The notes: generated by a model not told the origin, from the letters alone. 64,000 bases of DNA from Paenibacillus woosongensis (GCF_030122845.1 NZ_CP126084.1:1674001-1738000); one strand, 5' to 3'; counted from the first letter of the stretch, positions 1 to 9,862 are shown. Made by a program: numbers and translations.

Positions 1-1
1 C

Positions 2-823
2 GATGCCAGTTCCATTAAGGATACCGGCAAGGATTGGCCGCTGGCGGCGGCGTTTCAATTTCTGTCGCGGTTTCCTGTGCCGGTTGAGGTGGATTTTACG
101 CCGGGGGTGCTGCGGCGCAGTGCCAAATACTATCCGCTGGTCGGCTTCGCTATAGGTGCTGCGCTCGGTCTGGCTACTGTAGGCTGTGCTTGGGTGCTCC
201 CGCCAATGCCGGCTGCAGTGCTCATCCTCGCTTTATGGATTTGGCTGACCGGGGGGCTGCATCTCGATGGCTGGATGGATTCAGCGGATGCGCTGCTCAG
301 CTACCGGAGCAGGGAGAGAATGCTGGAAATCATGAAGGACAGCCGGGTCGGCGCCATGGGAGTCATCGCTTGCGTGCTGCTGCTTCTGCTGAAAATGTCT
401 CTCCTCTACACGCTGATCGGCTATGGCTTTACCCAGGTGGGTGCAGCGCTTCTGACGGCAGCGATATGGAGCCGCTGGTTCATGACCTATGCTATGCAAG
501 CATGGCCGACGGCGCGGCAGGGTGAAGGGCTTGCGGGCAATTTTCGCGGGCTGAAGCCGGGCAGTATTGCTGTTTCCACGGCTGCCGCCCTGCTGCTATC
601 CGCCGCAGGATTAACGGCAATAACCTCACTGGAACAGGGAACTGTCCTAGGCTCTCTTGTGCTGTTATACTGTGTTGCGCCTTGCATCGCTTGGCTCGCA
701 GGCACACTGGCTGCCAGCAGGATCAGCAAGCGGCTAGGCGGATTAACGGGGGATGTCTACGGCGCTTTGAACGAGGGCATTGAGGCAGTGGTACTGCTAG
801 CAGCGGTGATTTGTCTGGGGTAA
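2..823 (+). CDS. cobS: Adenosylcobinamide-GDP ribazoletransferase CobS (5' end cut by window)
   Basis: CobS joins alpha-ribazole to adenosylcobinamide-GDP in the last steps of cobalamin nucleotide-loop assembly, at the membrane. The frame is open from base 2 and already reads the typical family opening (FQFLSRFPVPVEV) before the first internal GTG at 77, so the true start lies left of the window; 273 residues are visible. Family-typical stretches include GGLHLDGWMDSADAL, which carries the acidic metal-binding residues, and DSRVGAMG, with several hydrophobic segments. Other cob genes such as cobU probably lie just upstream. It ends at TAA followed directly by a terminator. Confidence 0.93.
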   Translation, partial: DASSIKDTGKDWPLAAAFQFLSRFPVPVEVDFTPGVLRRSAKYYPLVGFAIGAALGLATVGCAWVLPPMPAAVLILALWIWLTGGLHLDGWMDSADALLSYRSRERMLEIMKDSRVGAMGVIACVLLLLLKMSLLYTLIGYGFTQVGAALLTAAIWSRWFMTYAMQAWPTARQGEGLAGNFRGLKPGSIAVSTAAALLLSAAGLTAITSLEQGTVLGSLVLLYCVAPCIAWLAGTLAASRISKRLGGLTGDVYGALNEGIEAVVLLAAVICLG

Positions 824-827
824 AAAA

Positions 828-866
828 CAGCAGAGCCGTGGTACCTTGAGTATCACGGCTTTGCTG
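828..866. terminator. Terminator between convergent cobS and chemoreceptor gene
   Basis: Stem of CAGCA-AGCCGTG pairing with CACGGCT-TGCTG, preceded by an A-run and placed between two converging genes. It can serve both strands, although the T-run is better on the minus strand. Confidence 0.7.
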
Positions 867-893
867 AGGCAGTAAATAATTTTTATCCATTTA

Positions 894-2582
894 TCAGATG
901 ATAAATTTGCTAACGGATTCCCGCAGGGAGAGTGCGCCTTCATGCAGGTTGCGCACAGTGCTGGCATGATCCTTGATTTTCTCCGCCTGTCTTGTAGAGT
1001 TGCCGGCAATTTCCTCGATCATCTCGAGCGATTTAGCTGTGATGTTGGCAGCGTCTTCTACAGAGACGGTGACCTCTTCCGCGCTGGCCGAAACCTGCTG
1101 GGTCGAAGAGGAGATCGATTGAATGGTCAAATTTATCGATTGAATCCATTCTGTCAGCTGGGAGAAGGCTTCTTCCGCGTTTTTGACGCGGGACGTCCCG
1201 GACTGGATTTCCTCGCTGACCCGCTGCATGGCACGAACCGAGTTGCCGGACTCCTCCTGGATGGCGAGGAGATAATCGCCGATTTCATCGGTAGCGATGC
1301 GGGATTGTTCGGCAAGCCTGCGTATTTCTTCGGCTACGACCGCGAAGCCCTTGCCTTGTTCGCCGGCGCGGGCCGACTCGATGGCGGCATTGAGCGCCAG
1401 GATGTTGATCTGTTTGCTGAATTCTTTAACCGTTCCAACGATTTGGGCTATCGCTTCGGAGCGCTCGTTCATCAGGGAAATATGGTTCATCGATTCGGCC
1501 GCGGCTTCTTCAACGAGGAGCATGCCGTCGACTGCACCGTGCGCCAGTTCATTGCCTGTGATTGCCTTCTGCGAGGCTTCGCCGATTTTTTCGGTGATGT
1601 CGGCGGAGGAGGACGCGATATATTGAATGCCTTTGGAGATTTCCTCCATGGCCCGCGCATTCTCTGCTGCAGTCGAGGCGAGCGCCGTGCTGCCTGTTTC
1701 CACTTGCTGTGCCGCTTCATTGGAGCTGTAAATCAATTGCTCGAAGGTTTGCGCCGAGCTCAGCAAGCTATCCGAAGTGTTAACGACAGCCTGGGAGGTA
1801 TGGTGTACGCTCGAAATCATTCCTTTCAACTGTTCTGTCATCGTACGGAAGCTTAGCGCGAGCTGGGCCAGCTCGTCGTGACCCTGAACCTGAATCGATT
1901 GGCGCAAATCACCGCGGGCCATGGCCTCGGTCACCTGGGTCAGGCTCTTTAACGGCCGTGTAATCCGTTTGCTGATCCAAAAGGCTGCAGCAGATCCGAC
2001 AATGATAATGAGGGCGGTAATGCCGAAGCAGATCCAGAAGATTTCCGATTGCTTCTCCTTGACGAAGGTTGCATCCATGCCAACAGCCAGCATTAGCTCG
2101 CTGCCCGGAACTTGGATATAAGCCGTCTTATGGTAGCCGAATTTGTCCGAATACAGGTCGCTAATGGCCAGTTTGCCTGCGGACGCCTGCTTCATCGCAT
2201 TTTGAACGGCGATCGCTTCGGAGGCTTGTACGGCAGAGCCAGTGCTCGCCGCAATGACGGTAGCCTGCTCATCATGCAGGTGAATGAGATAAACCGTATC
2301 TAGTTGAAAATCCTCTGCGCTCTTTGTTAAGTAAGCCTCCACGCCGAACCGGTTATTTTCTCCGCCCTTAAGCAGCTGGAGGGACATGGTAGTATCGAGT
2401 CTGCGGTATATATCCTGCGTACTCGTATGTAGAACTTTATCAAACTGGGGCAAGACGTTATGATTGATAATGCCCATGGATACGTAATAAAAGCTAATAC
2501 TGAATAAAAGCGAAGACAATACAATGACGACGGCAAAGGTTGTCATGAATTTACGGCTGATAGAATGCTTGATTCCGAGCAT
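894..2582 (-). CDS. Methyl-accepting chemotaxis protein
   Basis: Membrane chemoreceptor that passes a ligand signal to CheA/CheW. The 562-residue protein begins with a membrane segment (about residues 10-33), has an extracytoplasmic sensor of about 150 residues, a second membrane segment ([15 protein letters not shown]), a HAMP domain, and a long coiled-coil signalling domain. The conserved hairpin tip is present ([20 protein letters not shown]). The start MLGIKHS at 2582 is chosen because AGGAGG lies 9 bases upstream; a longer frame to 2654 lacks such a site. It stands alone, with no che genes nearby. The ligand cannot be read from the sequence; a Cache-like sensor fold is possible. Confidence 0.93.
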   Translation of the reverse strand: MLGIKHSISRKFMTTFAVVIVLSSLLFSISFYYVSMGIINHNVLPQFDKVLHTSTQDIYRRLDTTMSLQLLKGGENNRFGVEAYLTKSAEDFQLDTVYLIHLHDEQATVIAASTGSAVQASEAIAVQNAMKQASAGKLAISDLYSDKFGYHKTAYIQVPGSELMLAVGMDATFVKEKQSEIFWICFGITALIIIVGSAAAFWISKRITRPLKSLTQVTEAMARGDLRQSIQVQGHDELAQLALSFRTMTEQLKGMISSVHHTSQAVVNTSDSLLSSAQTFEQLIYSSNEAAQQVETGSTALASTAAENARAMEEISKGIQYIASSSADITEKIGEASQKAITGNELAHGAVDGMLLVEEAAAESMNHISLMNERSEAIAQIVGTVKEFSKQINILALNAAIESARAGEQGKGFAVVAEEIRRLAEQSRIATDEIGDYLLAIQEESGNSVRAMQRVSEEIQSGTSRVKNAEEAFSQLTEWIQSINLTIQSISSSTQQVSASAEEVTVSVEDAANITAKSLEMIEEIAGNSTRQAEKIKDHASTVRNLHEGALSLRESVSKFII

Positions 2583-2803
2583 GACAAAAAATCCTCCTAA
2601 TCTATTTAAACCGTGTTGGTTGGTCGCTGCTGCTATTGGTCTCCTTCCGTTCACCCAAGCGAAATATTAACCATTGGTCTATTAGAAATATAATATAGCA
2701 AGTTCTCCCATTTGAAAATAGGGATTTTGGTGATTTCTGCCTTCTATCATAAAATTTTCACTTATTTTTCATTTAAGCGACATAAACATAGGGAGGAAGT
2801 CAT

Positions 2804-3502
2804 ATGTTCAATTTCGGATGGGGCGTTCTGTTCGTGCTCGTGAACTTTACGTTCTTCTTGATATGCTATCGATGGTTCGGTAAAAAAGGCCTTTATGCGT
2901 GGATCGGTGTAGCTACGGTCATCGCCAATATTCAAGTGGTGAAAACGATCGAAATGTTCGGGATCGTGATGACCCTCGGCAATACGATGTATGTCAGCCT
3001 CTATCTGACCAGCGATTTGCTCAATGAAAAATACGGCCGCGGCGAAGCCAAAAAAGCGGTGTGGTTCGGTTTCTTTACTTTGATTATGACGACCGTCCTG
3101 ATGCAGATGGCTCTGGTCTTTACCCCCCAACCCGGGGACTTTGCTCAAGAATCGCTAAAGAGCATATTCGGCTGGATGCCGCGGCTTGCGCTCGCAAGTC
3201 TGACGGCCTACTTCATCAGTCAATTTCTGGATGTGCGGCTGTTTGCATGGATCAGGAAGTTCTATCCGAGCCGGGGTCAGCTGTGGATTCGCAACAATTT
3301 CAGCACGATGGTCAGCTCGTTTGTCGATACACTGATCTTCTGCACCATCGCTTTTGCCGGGCAATACAGCTTGCCCATTTGGACGGAAATTTTGCTCACC
3401 ACTTATGTCATCAAGTTTATCCTTACGGCTGCTGGTACCCCATTCCTGTATATCGCTCGAAACTATCATCCCGATGAGGTTGAAACGGCGCAAACCAGGT
3501 AG
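2804..3502 (+). CDS. Queuosine precursor transporter (YhhQ/QPTR family)
   Basis: Integral membrane protein of 232 residues with about six hydrophobic segments, in the YhhQ/DUF165 family that imports preQ0/preQ1 for tRNA queuosine synthesis. Conserved family stretches are LTSDLLNEKYGR and the C-terminal KFILTAAGTPFLYIAR. The ATG at 2804 follows GGGAGGAAG. It is not part of the queCDEF operon, which lies 5 kb away, and I see no preQ1 aptamer in the 150 bases before it, so its control is separate or absent. Confidence 0.9.
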   Translation: MFNFGWGVLFVLVNFTFFLICYRWFGKKGLYAWIGVATVIANIQVVKTIEMFGIVMTLGNTMYVSLYLTSDLLNEKYGRGEAKKAVWFGFFTLIMTTVLMQMALVFTPQPGDFAQESLKSIFGWMPRLALASLTAYFISQFLDVRLFAWIRKFYPSRGQLWIRNNFSTMVSSFVDTLIFCTIAFAGQYSLPIWTEILLTTYVIKFILTAAGTPFLYIARNYHPDEVETAQTR

Positions 3503-3589
3503 CCGGAATTCATTCGGCGTGTCCGGGGAACAATGGCAGGGCGGCTCCGCCGAGGCGGTTGTTCACGTAAAAATATTGCAAATGCACAG

Positions 3590-3618
3590 GCAGCCTCCGT
3601 CTTGACGACGAAGGCTGC
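3590..3618. terminator. Hairpin between convergent transporter and M24 peptidase genes
   Basis: GCAGCCT-CGTC pairs with CGACG-AGGCTGC around a short loop, between two converging genes. The T-run is poor, so termination is likely but not strong. Confidence 0.5.
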
Positions 3619-3648
3619 TTCAGGTTGGTTATGGCCTCATAAAGTGGT

Positions 3649-4734
3649 TTACAAATAGGTAAGCTCCTTTGGAAGCGTCGTTAACACTTCGACTCCCGAA
3701 GCCGTTACCACGACATCGTCCTCGATCCGGACGCCGCCCAGTCCTGGAACGTAAATACCCGGTTCGACGGTAAATACGTTGCCTTCTTCCAGCAGCAGCT
3801 CGTTCTCGCCGTGGACGGAAGGGAACTCGTGAACGTCGATGCCGAGGCCGTGACCGAGCCGGTGAATGAAATAGGGCCCGTATCCGGCGTCCGCAATGAC
3901 GTCGCGGGCGGCTTTGTCAATCGAGGCATAGGACACGCCGGGCTTAATGGCCTGGATCGCGGCTTCATTTGCAGCGAGGACCGTATTATAGATGCGCTGC
4001 AGCGGTTCGTCCAAATGGCCGACAGCATAGGTCCGGGTAATGTCTGAAGCGTAACCGCCAGCGTATAGGCCGATATCGAACATTAGCAAATCGCCGCTCG
4101 CGATGGCCTGACTACCTGGCACTCCGTGGGGGAGGGCGGTTTTTTTGCCGGTAAGCACCATGGAATCGAAAGCCGGGCCTTCGGCGCCTACTTTACGGAT
4201 GAGGTATTCAATTTCGGCAACGAGCTCGTTTTCAGTAACGCCTATTGCTGCACGGGGCAAAGTGTCCTGCAATACTTGCTCGATCAGGTTGGCCGCATGG
4301 CGGATTTTCTCGATTTCCTCTGGCGATTTGCGGTTGCGGAGCTGGCGCAGCCAAGGCCCGACATCCAGATATCTAGCGAAGGATAGGGAGTCCTGGAGCT
4401 GCTCGAAGCGGGCTACGGACATATGGTCCTTTTCAAACCCGATCGTACCGACTGAGGATTTCAGATTTTTTTTCAATACATCATAAGGGTTATCCGTATC
4501 ACTGTGCGTGACGACTTCGGCGATGTCGGCTGACGCGCGGGCGTTCTCTTCATCCAGCTCGGGAACGAGCAGGAAGGGCTGTTTGCCCATGGAGAATACG
4601 GCGCCCAGAAACCGTTCGTGAGGATTGCTGAGAAAGCCTGTCAGATAATAGACGTGCTTGGGATCCGTAATGATTAGAGTTTGTATGCCCACCTCCCGCA
4701 TTTTTTGTTCCAGTATGGTCCATTTGGAGTTCAT
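3649..4734 (-). CDS. M24 family Xaa-Pro dipeptidase/aminopeptidase
   Basis: Cytoplasmic dimetal peptidase of the pita-bread fold, cleaving N-terminal residues next to proline. The 361-residue protein has a creatinase N-domain followed by the catalytic domain with all five metal ligands visible: Asp in MFDIGLYAGG, Asp in ASDITRTYA, His in GHGLGIDVHE, Glu in TVEPGIY and Glu in VRIEDDV. The ATG at 4734 follows GAGGGTGG at good distance; an upstream GTG at 4746 is less likely. Single-gene unit. It could be called YpdF/YqhT-like or PepQ-like; the sequence does not decide between these. Confidence 0.92.
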   Translation of the reverse strand: MNSKWTILEQKMREVGIQTLIITDPKHVYYLTGFLSNPHERFLGAVFSMGKQPFLLVPELDEENARASADIAEVVTHSDTDNPYDVLKKNLKSSVGTIGFEKDHMSVARFEQLQDSLSFARYLDVGPWLRQLRNRKSPEEIEKIRHAANLIEQVLQDTLPRAAIGVTENELVAEIEYLIRKVGAEGPAFDSMVLTGKKTALPHGVPGSQAIASGDLLMFDIGLYAGGYASDITRTYAVGHLDEPLQRIYNTVLAANEAAIQAIKPGVSYASIDKAARDVIADAGYGPYFIHRLGHGLGIDVHEFPSVHGENELLLEEGNVFTVEPGIYVPGLGGVRIEDDVVVTASGVEVLTTLPKELTYL

Positions 4735-4837
4735 ATGGCGAACCACCCTCTCTTTAAAACTATTTATTTATTATAGGGTAAAAGATTCAATGCAGATAGT
4801 TTAGCAGCTCTTCTCGGGGCAAGTATTTCAAGAAAAA

Positions 4838-4862
4838 AGACGTCCTCATTCAGGACATCCTC
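4838..4862 (-). other. Terminator-like hairpin upstream of the M24 peptidase
   Basis: Read on the minus strand, GTCCT-gaatg-AGGAC is followed by GTC and a run of six T. It lies about 100 bases before the peptidase start rather than after a gene, so it may be a leader attenuator or the end of an unseen transcript. Confidence 0.4.
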
Positions 4863-4899
4863 ATGTGAAGTTATCTAATCAAGCTTGAAATAGATGAGG

Positions 4900-4955
4900 T
4901 TGTGATCACGGTATTATTGTATCATATTATTACAATATTTGTAAGTGAATACTCG
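4900..4955 (+). promoter_or_regulatory. Inverted repeats in the promoter region of the MFS exporter gene
   Basis: The AT-rich spacer holds the perfect palindrome GTGATCAC (about 4900-4907) and an inverted repeat TTGTA...TTACAA just downstream. They may be operator sites for an unlinked regulator; no convincing -35/-10 pair was fixed. The rest of 4747-5100 shows no gene. Confidence 0.3.
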
Positions 4956-5100
4956 TACTTTGTCGTATTATAATTATTTGTCGAGCCGAGGCAGGAGAGA
5001 GCGAATCAGGAGGAGCAGCTTTACATTCCGCCTGCTTTCAATAAAATAAACAACAGAAGCAAGTATTTCCAATTTGAATTAGTTAAAGGAGCATACCTAT

Positions 5101-6633
5101 TTGATGACCAAACAGAAGGACAACACATCTCTCATTTTGATCGGCTTGATGCTGGCGATCCTGATGTCGGCGATGGACAACACGATCGTTACTACGGCTA
5201 TGGGGACGATTGTGTCGCAGCTTGGCGGCATGGAGCAGTTCGTTTGGGTCACTTCGGCCTATATGGTTGCCGTAATGGCCGGGACTCCGATTTTTGGCAA
5301 GCTGTCCGATATGTATGGGCGCAAGCGTTTTTTTATCTTCGGGATCATTACATTTCTGGGCGGCTCGGTGCTGTGCGGCATCGCTGGCAGCATTGCGCAG
5401 CTGAGCATCTTCCGGGCCATTCAGGGGATTGGCGGCGGAGCGCTGATGCCGATTGCTTTTACGATTATATATGACATTTTTCCTCTGGAGAAGCGGGGAA
5501 AGATGACCGGTCTTCTCGGCGCGGTGTTTGGAACCTCCAGCATTTTCGGCCCCCTGCTTGGCGCCTATATTACGGATACGCTGGGCTGGCACTGGGTGTT
5601 CTTCATCAATGTGCCGATCGGCCTGGTCTGTCTCGTGCTGATTATTTTGTTCTATCGTGAATCGTTATCCCGTTCCAAGCAGCGCATCGATTGGGGCGGC
5701 GCAGCTACACTTGTCGGCGCTGTCGTGTGCCTGATGTTCGCGCTTGAATTGGGCGGTGAAACTTATCCGTGGGATTCCACGGCCATTCTCGGCCTATTCA
5801 CGGGCTTTGCTGTTTTATTTATCGCTTTTCTGTTCATCGAAACGCGGGCGGAGGAGCCGATCATTTCATTTAGCATGTTCAAGAACAGGCTTTACGCGAC
5901 GAGCAGCGGACTGGCCCTGCTCTATGGCAGCGTGTTCATCGTGGCGACCGTATTCATTCCTATTTACGTTCAAGGCGTATTCGGCGGTTCGGCGACGAAC
6001 TCGGGTCTCATTCTGATGCCGATGATGATCGGCTCGGTCGTAGGCAGCATGCTGGGCGGGATGTTGTCCACGCGGCTGTCCTACCGGACGATCATGACTA
6101 TTTCCGTCATTTGCTTCGTGAGCGGAATATTCGCCTTAAGCACGATGTCCATCGATACGACCCGTACTTTGCTTACGTTGTACAGCATCCTGACCGGATT
6201 CGGGGTGGGTTATTCCTTTTCCGTGCTGAGCATGGCGGCCGTGCATCATTTTGATATGCGCCAGCGCGGAGCGGCCACGTCCACGAACTCGTTCCTGCGG
6301 TCGCTAGGCATGACGCTGGGGATCACGATTTTTGGAATCGTGCAGAGAAATCTGGTTGCAGGTGAAATGAAGCGGGCATTCGAAGGGATGGGAATGGGTC
6401 AATCCGGGCAGTCGTTCGGGGATATAAGGGAAGTGCTGTCCCCGGAGAAGAGGGGAGAAATTCCGCCGCCGGTGCTGGAGACAATAACGGAAGCACTCTC
6501 CTCATCCATCGCGCATACGTTTATGTGGGCTCTGATTCCCGCTGGATTAGCGGTTCTCGTTGTGCTGTGCATGCCGAATGACCGTATATCTCCGAAGGGC
6601 AAAAGGGAGGAGCAGCCGCAGCATTCCTCGTAG
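5101..6633 (+). CDS. MFS drug exporter, DHA2 (EmrB/QacA) family, 14 TM
   Basis: Proton-coupled multidrug exporter of 510 residues. Motif A is present as GKLSDMYGRKR and motif C as GTSSIFGPLLGAYITD, with about 14 hydrophobic segments as expected for DHA2. The frame opens with TTG at 5101 directly followed by ATG at 5104; AAAGGAG lies 9 bases before the TTG and 12 before the ATG, so either could start. The 350-base upstream region is AT-rich and carries a TTGTA/TTACAA inverted repeat and a GTGATCAC palindrome. No TetR or MarR regulator is adjacent. The substrate is unknown. Confidence 0.92.
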   Translation: MMTKQKDNTSLILIGLMLAILMSAMDNTIVTTAMGTIVSQLGGMEQFVWVTSAYMVAVMAGTPIFGKLSDMYGRKRFFIFGIITFLGGSVLCGIAGSIAQLSIFRAIQGIGGGALMPIAFTIIYDIFPLEKRGKMTGLLGAVFGTSSIFGPLLGAYITDTLGWHWVFFINVPIGLVCLVLIILFYRESLSRSKQRIDWGGAATLVGAVVCLMFALELGGETYPWDSTAILGLFTGFAVLFIAFLFIETRAEEPIISFSMFKNRLYATSSGLALLYGSVFIVATVFIPIYVQGVFGGSATNSGLILMPMMIGSVVGSMLGGMLSTRLSYRTIMTISVICFVSGIFALSTMSIDTTRTLLTLYSILTGFGVGYSFSVLSMAAVHHFDMRQRGAATSTNSFLRSLGMTLGITIFGIVQRNLVAGEMKRAFEGMGMGQSGQSFGDIREVLSPEKRGEIPPPVLETITEALSSSIAHTFMWALIPAGLAVLVVLCMPNDRISPKGKREEQPQHSS

Positions 6634-6694
6634 GTACGTTTATTTTGCAGCTTTTTGAGGTATAAAAAGATTACAACGCGTACGAGGTGATGAC

Positions 6695-6937
6695 ATGGTG
6701 GACAAGTCCAAACGTGGTTCTAAGCCCGGTGACCAGGCAAGAGGGTGGGATCATCCCGAGCAGTACCCGACGAGTAGGCCAAGCTTGTTTGATATGCATG
6801 AAAGCGAAATGCATGTCGACCCGATCCCCGTGGAGGATTTGAGGCTGGAAGTTCGGGAGGAAAGGGAAAAGGCGGTAACCAAGCATCGATCTTCAAGCGA
6901 AGGCAAGTATCATACCGGCTTTGAGGACAACGAATAG
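6695..6937 (+). CDS. Small hydrophilic protein of unknown function
   Basis: 80 residues, highly charged, without membrane segment or signal peptide. It is rich in Glu, Arg and Lys and contains HESEMHVDPIPVEDL in the middle. ATG at 6695 follows GAGGTGATGAC. It sits 60 bases after the MFS gene with no terminator seen between, so the two may be co-transcribed, and it ends just before a strong bidirectional terminator. I do not recognise the family. Confidence 0.55.
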   Translation: MVDKSKRGSKPGDQARGWDHPEQYPTSRPSLFDMHESEMHVDPIPVEDLRLEVREEREKAVTKHRSSSEGKYHTGFEDNE

Positions 6938-6956
6938 CCGTCATGCGGCAAAAGGA

Positions 6957-6989
6957 AAAGGATGGATCAGCGGCCCTGATCCATCCTTT
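6957..6989. terminator. Strong bidirectional terminator
   Basis: Perfect 14-bp stem AAAGGATGGATCAG / CTGATCCATCCTTT around a five-base loop, between the small unknown gene and the convergent dehydrogenase gene. Confidence 0.9.
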
Positions 6990-7032
6990 GTTGTTGTTAG
7001 GCAAAAACCGCAGCAGTTGCTCTAAACATAGC

Positions 7033-8004
7033 CTACGGGCGCAGCTCCTTGACGAGCTGCGGCGGGATTTTACCGCTGAGGGCGGCGACCAGGTTCTCGG
7101 CGGCCAGCATCGCCATGTCGAAGCGCGTCTTGCTCGTTGCCGAGCCGATATGAGGCAGGGTAACGACATTCGGCAGCTTCAATAAAGGGTTGTCCGGAGA
7201 AATAGGCTCCCGCTCAAAGACGTCCAGGCCAGCCCCGTAAATGGTCCGTTGCTCCAAAGCCTGGATAAGCGCCTGCTCATCGACGGTCTGCCCCCGGGAA
7301 GCATTGATAAAGATCGCGCTCGGCTTCATTAGCCCGAATTCCCGCTCGCCGATCAGACGCTGCGTTTCCGGGGTCAGCGGCGTCATCAGCACGATGAAGT
7401 CGGCTTCTTGAAGCAGTTCATCCATGGAGCAATACTTGGCTCCAAGCTCCGATTCGGCAGCGGGCTTCCGGCTGCGGTTATGGTACAGGACGTCCATCTG
7501 GAAGCCCCATTTGGCCCGGCGGGCAACGGCTTCCCCGATGCCGCCCATGCCGATGATTCCCAGCTTCTTATGATGGACATCCAGGCCGAACAAATCCTGG
7601 TTGTTGCCGCGTTTCCATCGGCCTTCCTTTACGTAGCGGTCAAGCTCCGCAACCCTGCGGGCGGCAGCCAGCATCAGGGCGAAGATCAGATCCGCGACCG
7701 TCTCGTTGAGAACGTCCGGCGTATTGGTTCCCATGACCCCGCGGGCTTTCATCGCATCCAGATCGAAATGGTTGTAGCCCACGCTCATCGTGCTGACCAC
7801 CTTCAGCTTCGGCGCATGATCCAGCAGCTCGGCATCGATTTTGCCGCCAAAGGTCAGCAGCCCCTCCGCATCGGACAGGCTGGCCAGCAAGGCGTCACGC
7901 GGGATCAGCTCGGGGCGGTCCCATTTGTCATAGATGCAATGCTCGGCAATATAGTCTTCTACTTCCTTAGGCACGTTGCGGGCAATGAATACTTTCGGCT
8001 TCAA
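7033..8004 (-). CDS. D-2-hydroxyacid dehydrogenase (glyoxylate/hydroxypyruvate reductase-like)
   Basis: NAD(P)-dependent cytoplasmic enzyme reducing 2-ketoacids, 323 residues. The nucleotide-binding motif is GMGGIGEAVARRAK in the centre; the catalytic Arg is in INASRGQ, the Glu in FEREPIS and the His in LPHIGSAT. The overall sequence resembles the GyaR/YtcD-like D-glycerate dehydrogenases. It is transcribed leftwards as a single gene ending at the strong terminator at 6957-6989. The exact substrate cannot be told from sequence. Confidence 0.92.
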   Translation of the reverse strand: MKPKVFIARNVPKEVEDYIAEHCIYDKWDRPELIPRDALLASLSDAEGLLTFGGKIDAELLDHAPKLKVVSTMSVGYNHFDLDAMKARGVMGTNTPDVLNETVADLIFALMLAAARRVAELDRYVKEGRWKRGNNQDLFGLDVHHKKLGIIGMGGIGEAVARRAKWGFQMDVLYHNRSRKPAAESELGAKYCSMDELLQEADFIVLMTPLTPETQRLIGEREFGLMKPSAIFINASRGQTVDEQALIQALEQRTIYGAGLDVFEREPISPDNPLLKLPNVVTLPHIGSATSKTRFDMAMLAAENLVAALSGKIPPQLVKELRP

Positions 8005-8083
8005 GGCAGTTCTCTCCCCTCCGGAATAGGTTGCAATCGTCTATTTATTTATTGTAACAGATTGCAGCAGTCTGAACCCTGAT

Positions 8084-8581
8084 TTATCTGTTATCGATTT
8101 TCTCCGGATACATGTCATGCTGAATCAGGCGCTGCTCGGCCATGGCCTCGTATTTCGTGCCGGGACGGCCATAATTGCAGTATGGATCGATCGAAATGCC
8201 GCCCCTTGGCGTAAATTTGCCCCAGACCTCAATATATCTCGGGTCCATCAGTTTAATCAGATCGTTCATGATGATGTTCACGCAGTCCTCATGGAAATCG
8301 CCATGGTTGCGGAAGCTGAACAGATACAGCTTCAGGGACTTGCTCTCAACCATTTTGATATCGGGAATATAGCTGATATAAATGGTCGCGAAATCGGGCT
8401 GTCCCGTAATCGGGCACAGGCTCGTGAACTCCGGGCAGTTGAACTTCACGAAATAATCGCGGTAGGGATGCTTGTTATCGAAGCTTTCAAGAATGCCTGG
8501 ATCATAGGAAAAAGAATACGGCACCTTTTGATTGCCAAGCAGCGTTAAATCCTGAAGCTCTTCGTTTTGTCTTCCAGTCAT
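8084..8581 (-). CDS. queF: NADPH-dependent 7-cyano-7-deazaguanine reductase QueF
   Basis: QueF reduces the nitrile of preQ0 to the aminomethyl group of preQ1, the last free-base step of queuosine synthesis. The 165-residue length fits the short type I enzymes. The catalytic Cys is in [13 protein letters not shown], followed by the family [13 protein letters not shown]-binding motif and the NHGDFHED segment. ATG at 8581 has AGGAGG 8 bases upstream. It is the last gene of the operon queC-queD-queE-queF, 53 bases after queE. Confidence 0.97.
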   Translation of the reverse strand: MTGRQNEELQDLTLLGNQKVPYSFSYDPGILESFDNKHPYRDYFVKFNCPEFTSLCPITGQPDFATIYISYIPDIKMVESKSLKLYLFSFRNHGDFHEDCVNIIMNDLIKLMDPRYIEVWGKFTPRGGISIDPYCNYGRPGTKYEAMAEQRLIQHDMYPEKIDNR

Positions 8582-8634
8582 ATTTAATTCCTCCTAAGCG
8601 GATTGTTTCTTATTTTCAGCAATAATAGAGAACG

Positions 8635-9375
8635 CTAGACGCCGCGTTTGTTTCCCCATACGAGAGCATGAAGCTGAGGCAGTACGCGGACATCGTTCAG
8701 CTCTGGATCAGCGACGACCTGATCGATCAACTGTTCGTATCTCTCCAGAAGGTCGGCGGTATGCTGCTGAATATCCATTCTTCTGACGTCTGGATTGCCG
8801 ACCTGCAGGAAAAACGGAATGTCCGGATAGCGGGCATGCACCTTTTTCGCGTAGGCCAGATCCGCCTCGTCAAAGACGACGACCTTCAGGCTCTGGCCGT
8901 AAGGATGAGCCCGGTCTGCCAGCCTCGATACAACGTCGTCCAGTGCGCTCCAGTCGGTCGTCATGCCCGAGCTGGGCGGCTTCGGCGACAGGGTCACCTG
9001 GTCGATCTCGGCGAGCCAGTCCTGCCAGCGGGAGCCCTGCGTCTCGACGGCAACGGCAATCCCATTCTCATGGAGCAGTGTCACCAATGCGCCGAGCCCG
9101 CCGAGGAGGGCAGGGTTGCCGCCGGACAGCGTCACATGGGAGAAGCGGCCGCCGCCCAGAGCTTGCAGCTCGGCATAAATATCCTCGGCCGTCATCGTGC
9201 GGATATCATCCTTGGCGCTGCCGTCCCAGGTAAAGGCCGAATCGCACCAGGAGCAGCGGTAGTCGCAGCCCGCCGTGCGGACGAACATCGTCTTCTGGCC
9301 GATGACCATGCCTTCCCCTTGAATCGTTGGCCCGAATATTTCCAGGACGGGAATCGGCTGATGCTGGTTACTCAC
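8635..9375 (-). CDS. queE: 7-carboxy-7-deazaguanine synthase QueE (radical SAM)
   Basis: Radical SAM enzyme that contracts 6-carboxytetrahydropterin to 7-carboxy-7-deazaguanine. The cluster motif is the CX3CX2C signature CDYRCSWCDS near residue 40, preceded by FGPTIQGEG, a family hallmark, and followed by LSGGNPAL for SAM binding. 246 residues. The start overlaps the end of queD by eight bases, which implies translational coupling. Third gene of the que operon. Confidence 0.96.
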   Translation of the reverse strand: MSNQHQPIPVLEIFGPTIQGEGMVIGQKTMFVRTAGCDYRCSWCDSAFTWDGSAKDDIRTMTAEDIYAELQALGGGRFSHVTLSGGNPALLGGLGALVTLLHENGIAVAVETQGSRWQDWLAEIDQVTLSPKPPSSGMTTDWSALDDVVSRLADRAHPYGQSLKVVVFDEADLAYAKKVHARYPDIPFFLQVGNPDVRRMDIQQHTADLLERYEQLIDQVVADPELNDVRVLPQLHALVWGNKRGV

Positions 9376-9862
9376 CGTTCATCCACTCCCGTCTCGCTTC
9401 GGCGTAGCTGGTCGGCGTCTCGTAGAGGCGGACGAATTCCATTCGGGCCTGCAGCTCGGGGGCGCGGTAAGCATCTTTTTGCAGCGCCTGCTCCATTTGC
9501 TCATACAGCCATACGGCCATATTTTCCGCCGTTGTATTCATCAGCGGCAGCGACTCGTTCAGATACTGGTGATCGAGATACCCTTCGATCTCCTGCTTCC
9601 AGATCGTCTTGATCGTGCCGAAGTCTATCGTCAGGCCGAGTTCGTCCGGGATTCCGCTGATTCCGAATACGACTTTATAGGTATGACCATGCAAGTTTTT
9701 ACATTTGCCGTCATATGCATGTAAGTGGTGTGCGGCGTCGAATGTGAACTCTTTGCTCACCAGCACGCGCCGCTGATGATATCTTAATTTGGAGCGAGGG
9801 ATGTCCTCGCCAAGCTTCTGCAGCTTGTCGACGATGCGAAATTCGCCGGGTACGAAGCTCAT
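9368..9862 (-). CDS. queD: 6-carboxy-5,6,7,8-tetrahydropterin synthase QueD
   Basis: QueD converts dihydroneopterin triphosphate to 6-carboxytetrahydropterin, the second step toward preQ0. The 164-residue protein has the PTPS-fold zinc ligands in FDAAHHL and NLHGHTYKV. The start at 9862 gives MSFVPGEF after a GGGGGCG site and overlaps the queC stop as ATGA; a longer reading frame lies inside queC. Second gene of the que operon. Confidence 0.95.
   Translation of the reverse strand: MSFVPGEFRIVDKLQKLGEDIPRSKLRYHQRRVLVSKEFTFDAAHHLHAYDGKCKNLHGHTYKVVFGISGIPDELGLTIDFGTIKTIWKQEIEGYLDHQYLNESLPLMNTTAENMAVWLYEQMEQALQKDAYRAPELQARMEFVRLYETPTSYAEARREWMNGE

Noticed and set aside
942..1856. 304-codon open frame opposite the chemoreceptor gene
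   Set aside because: It is the antisense shadow of a clearly recognisable MCP gene, has no SD, and its product has no sensible composition.
2655..2803. preQ1 riboswitch before the queuosine-precursor transporter
   Set aside because: No AACTAA-type tail or matching stem was found in this spacer.
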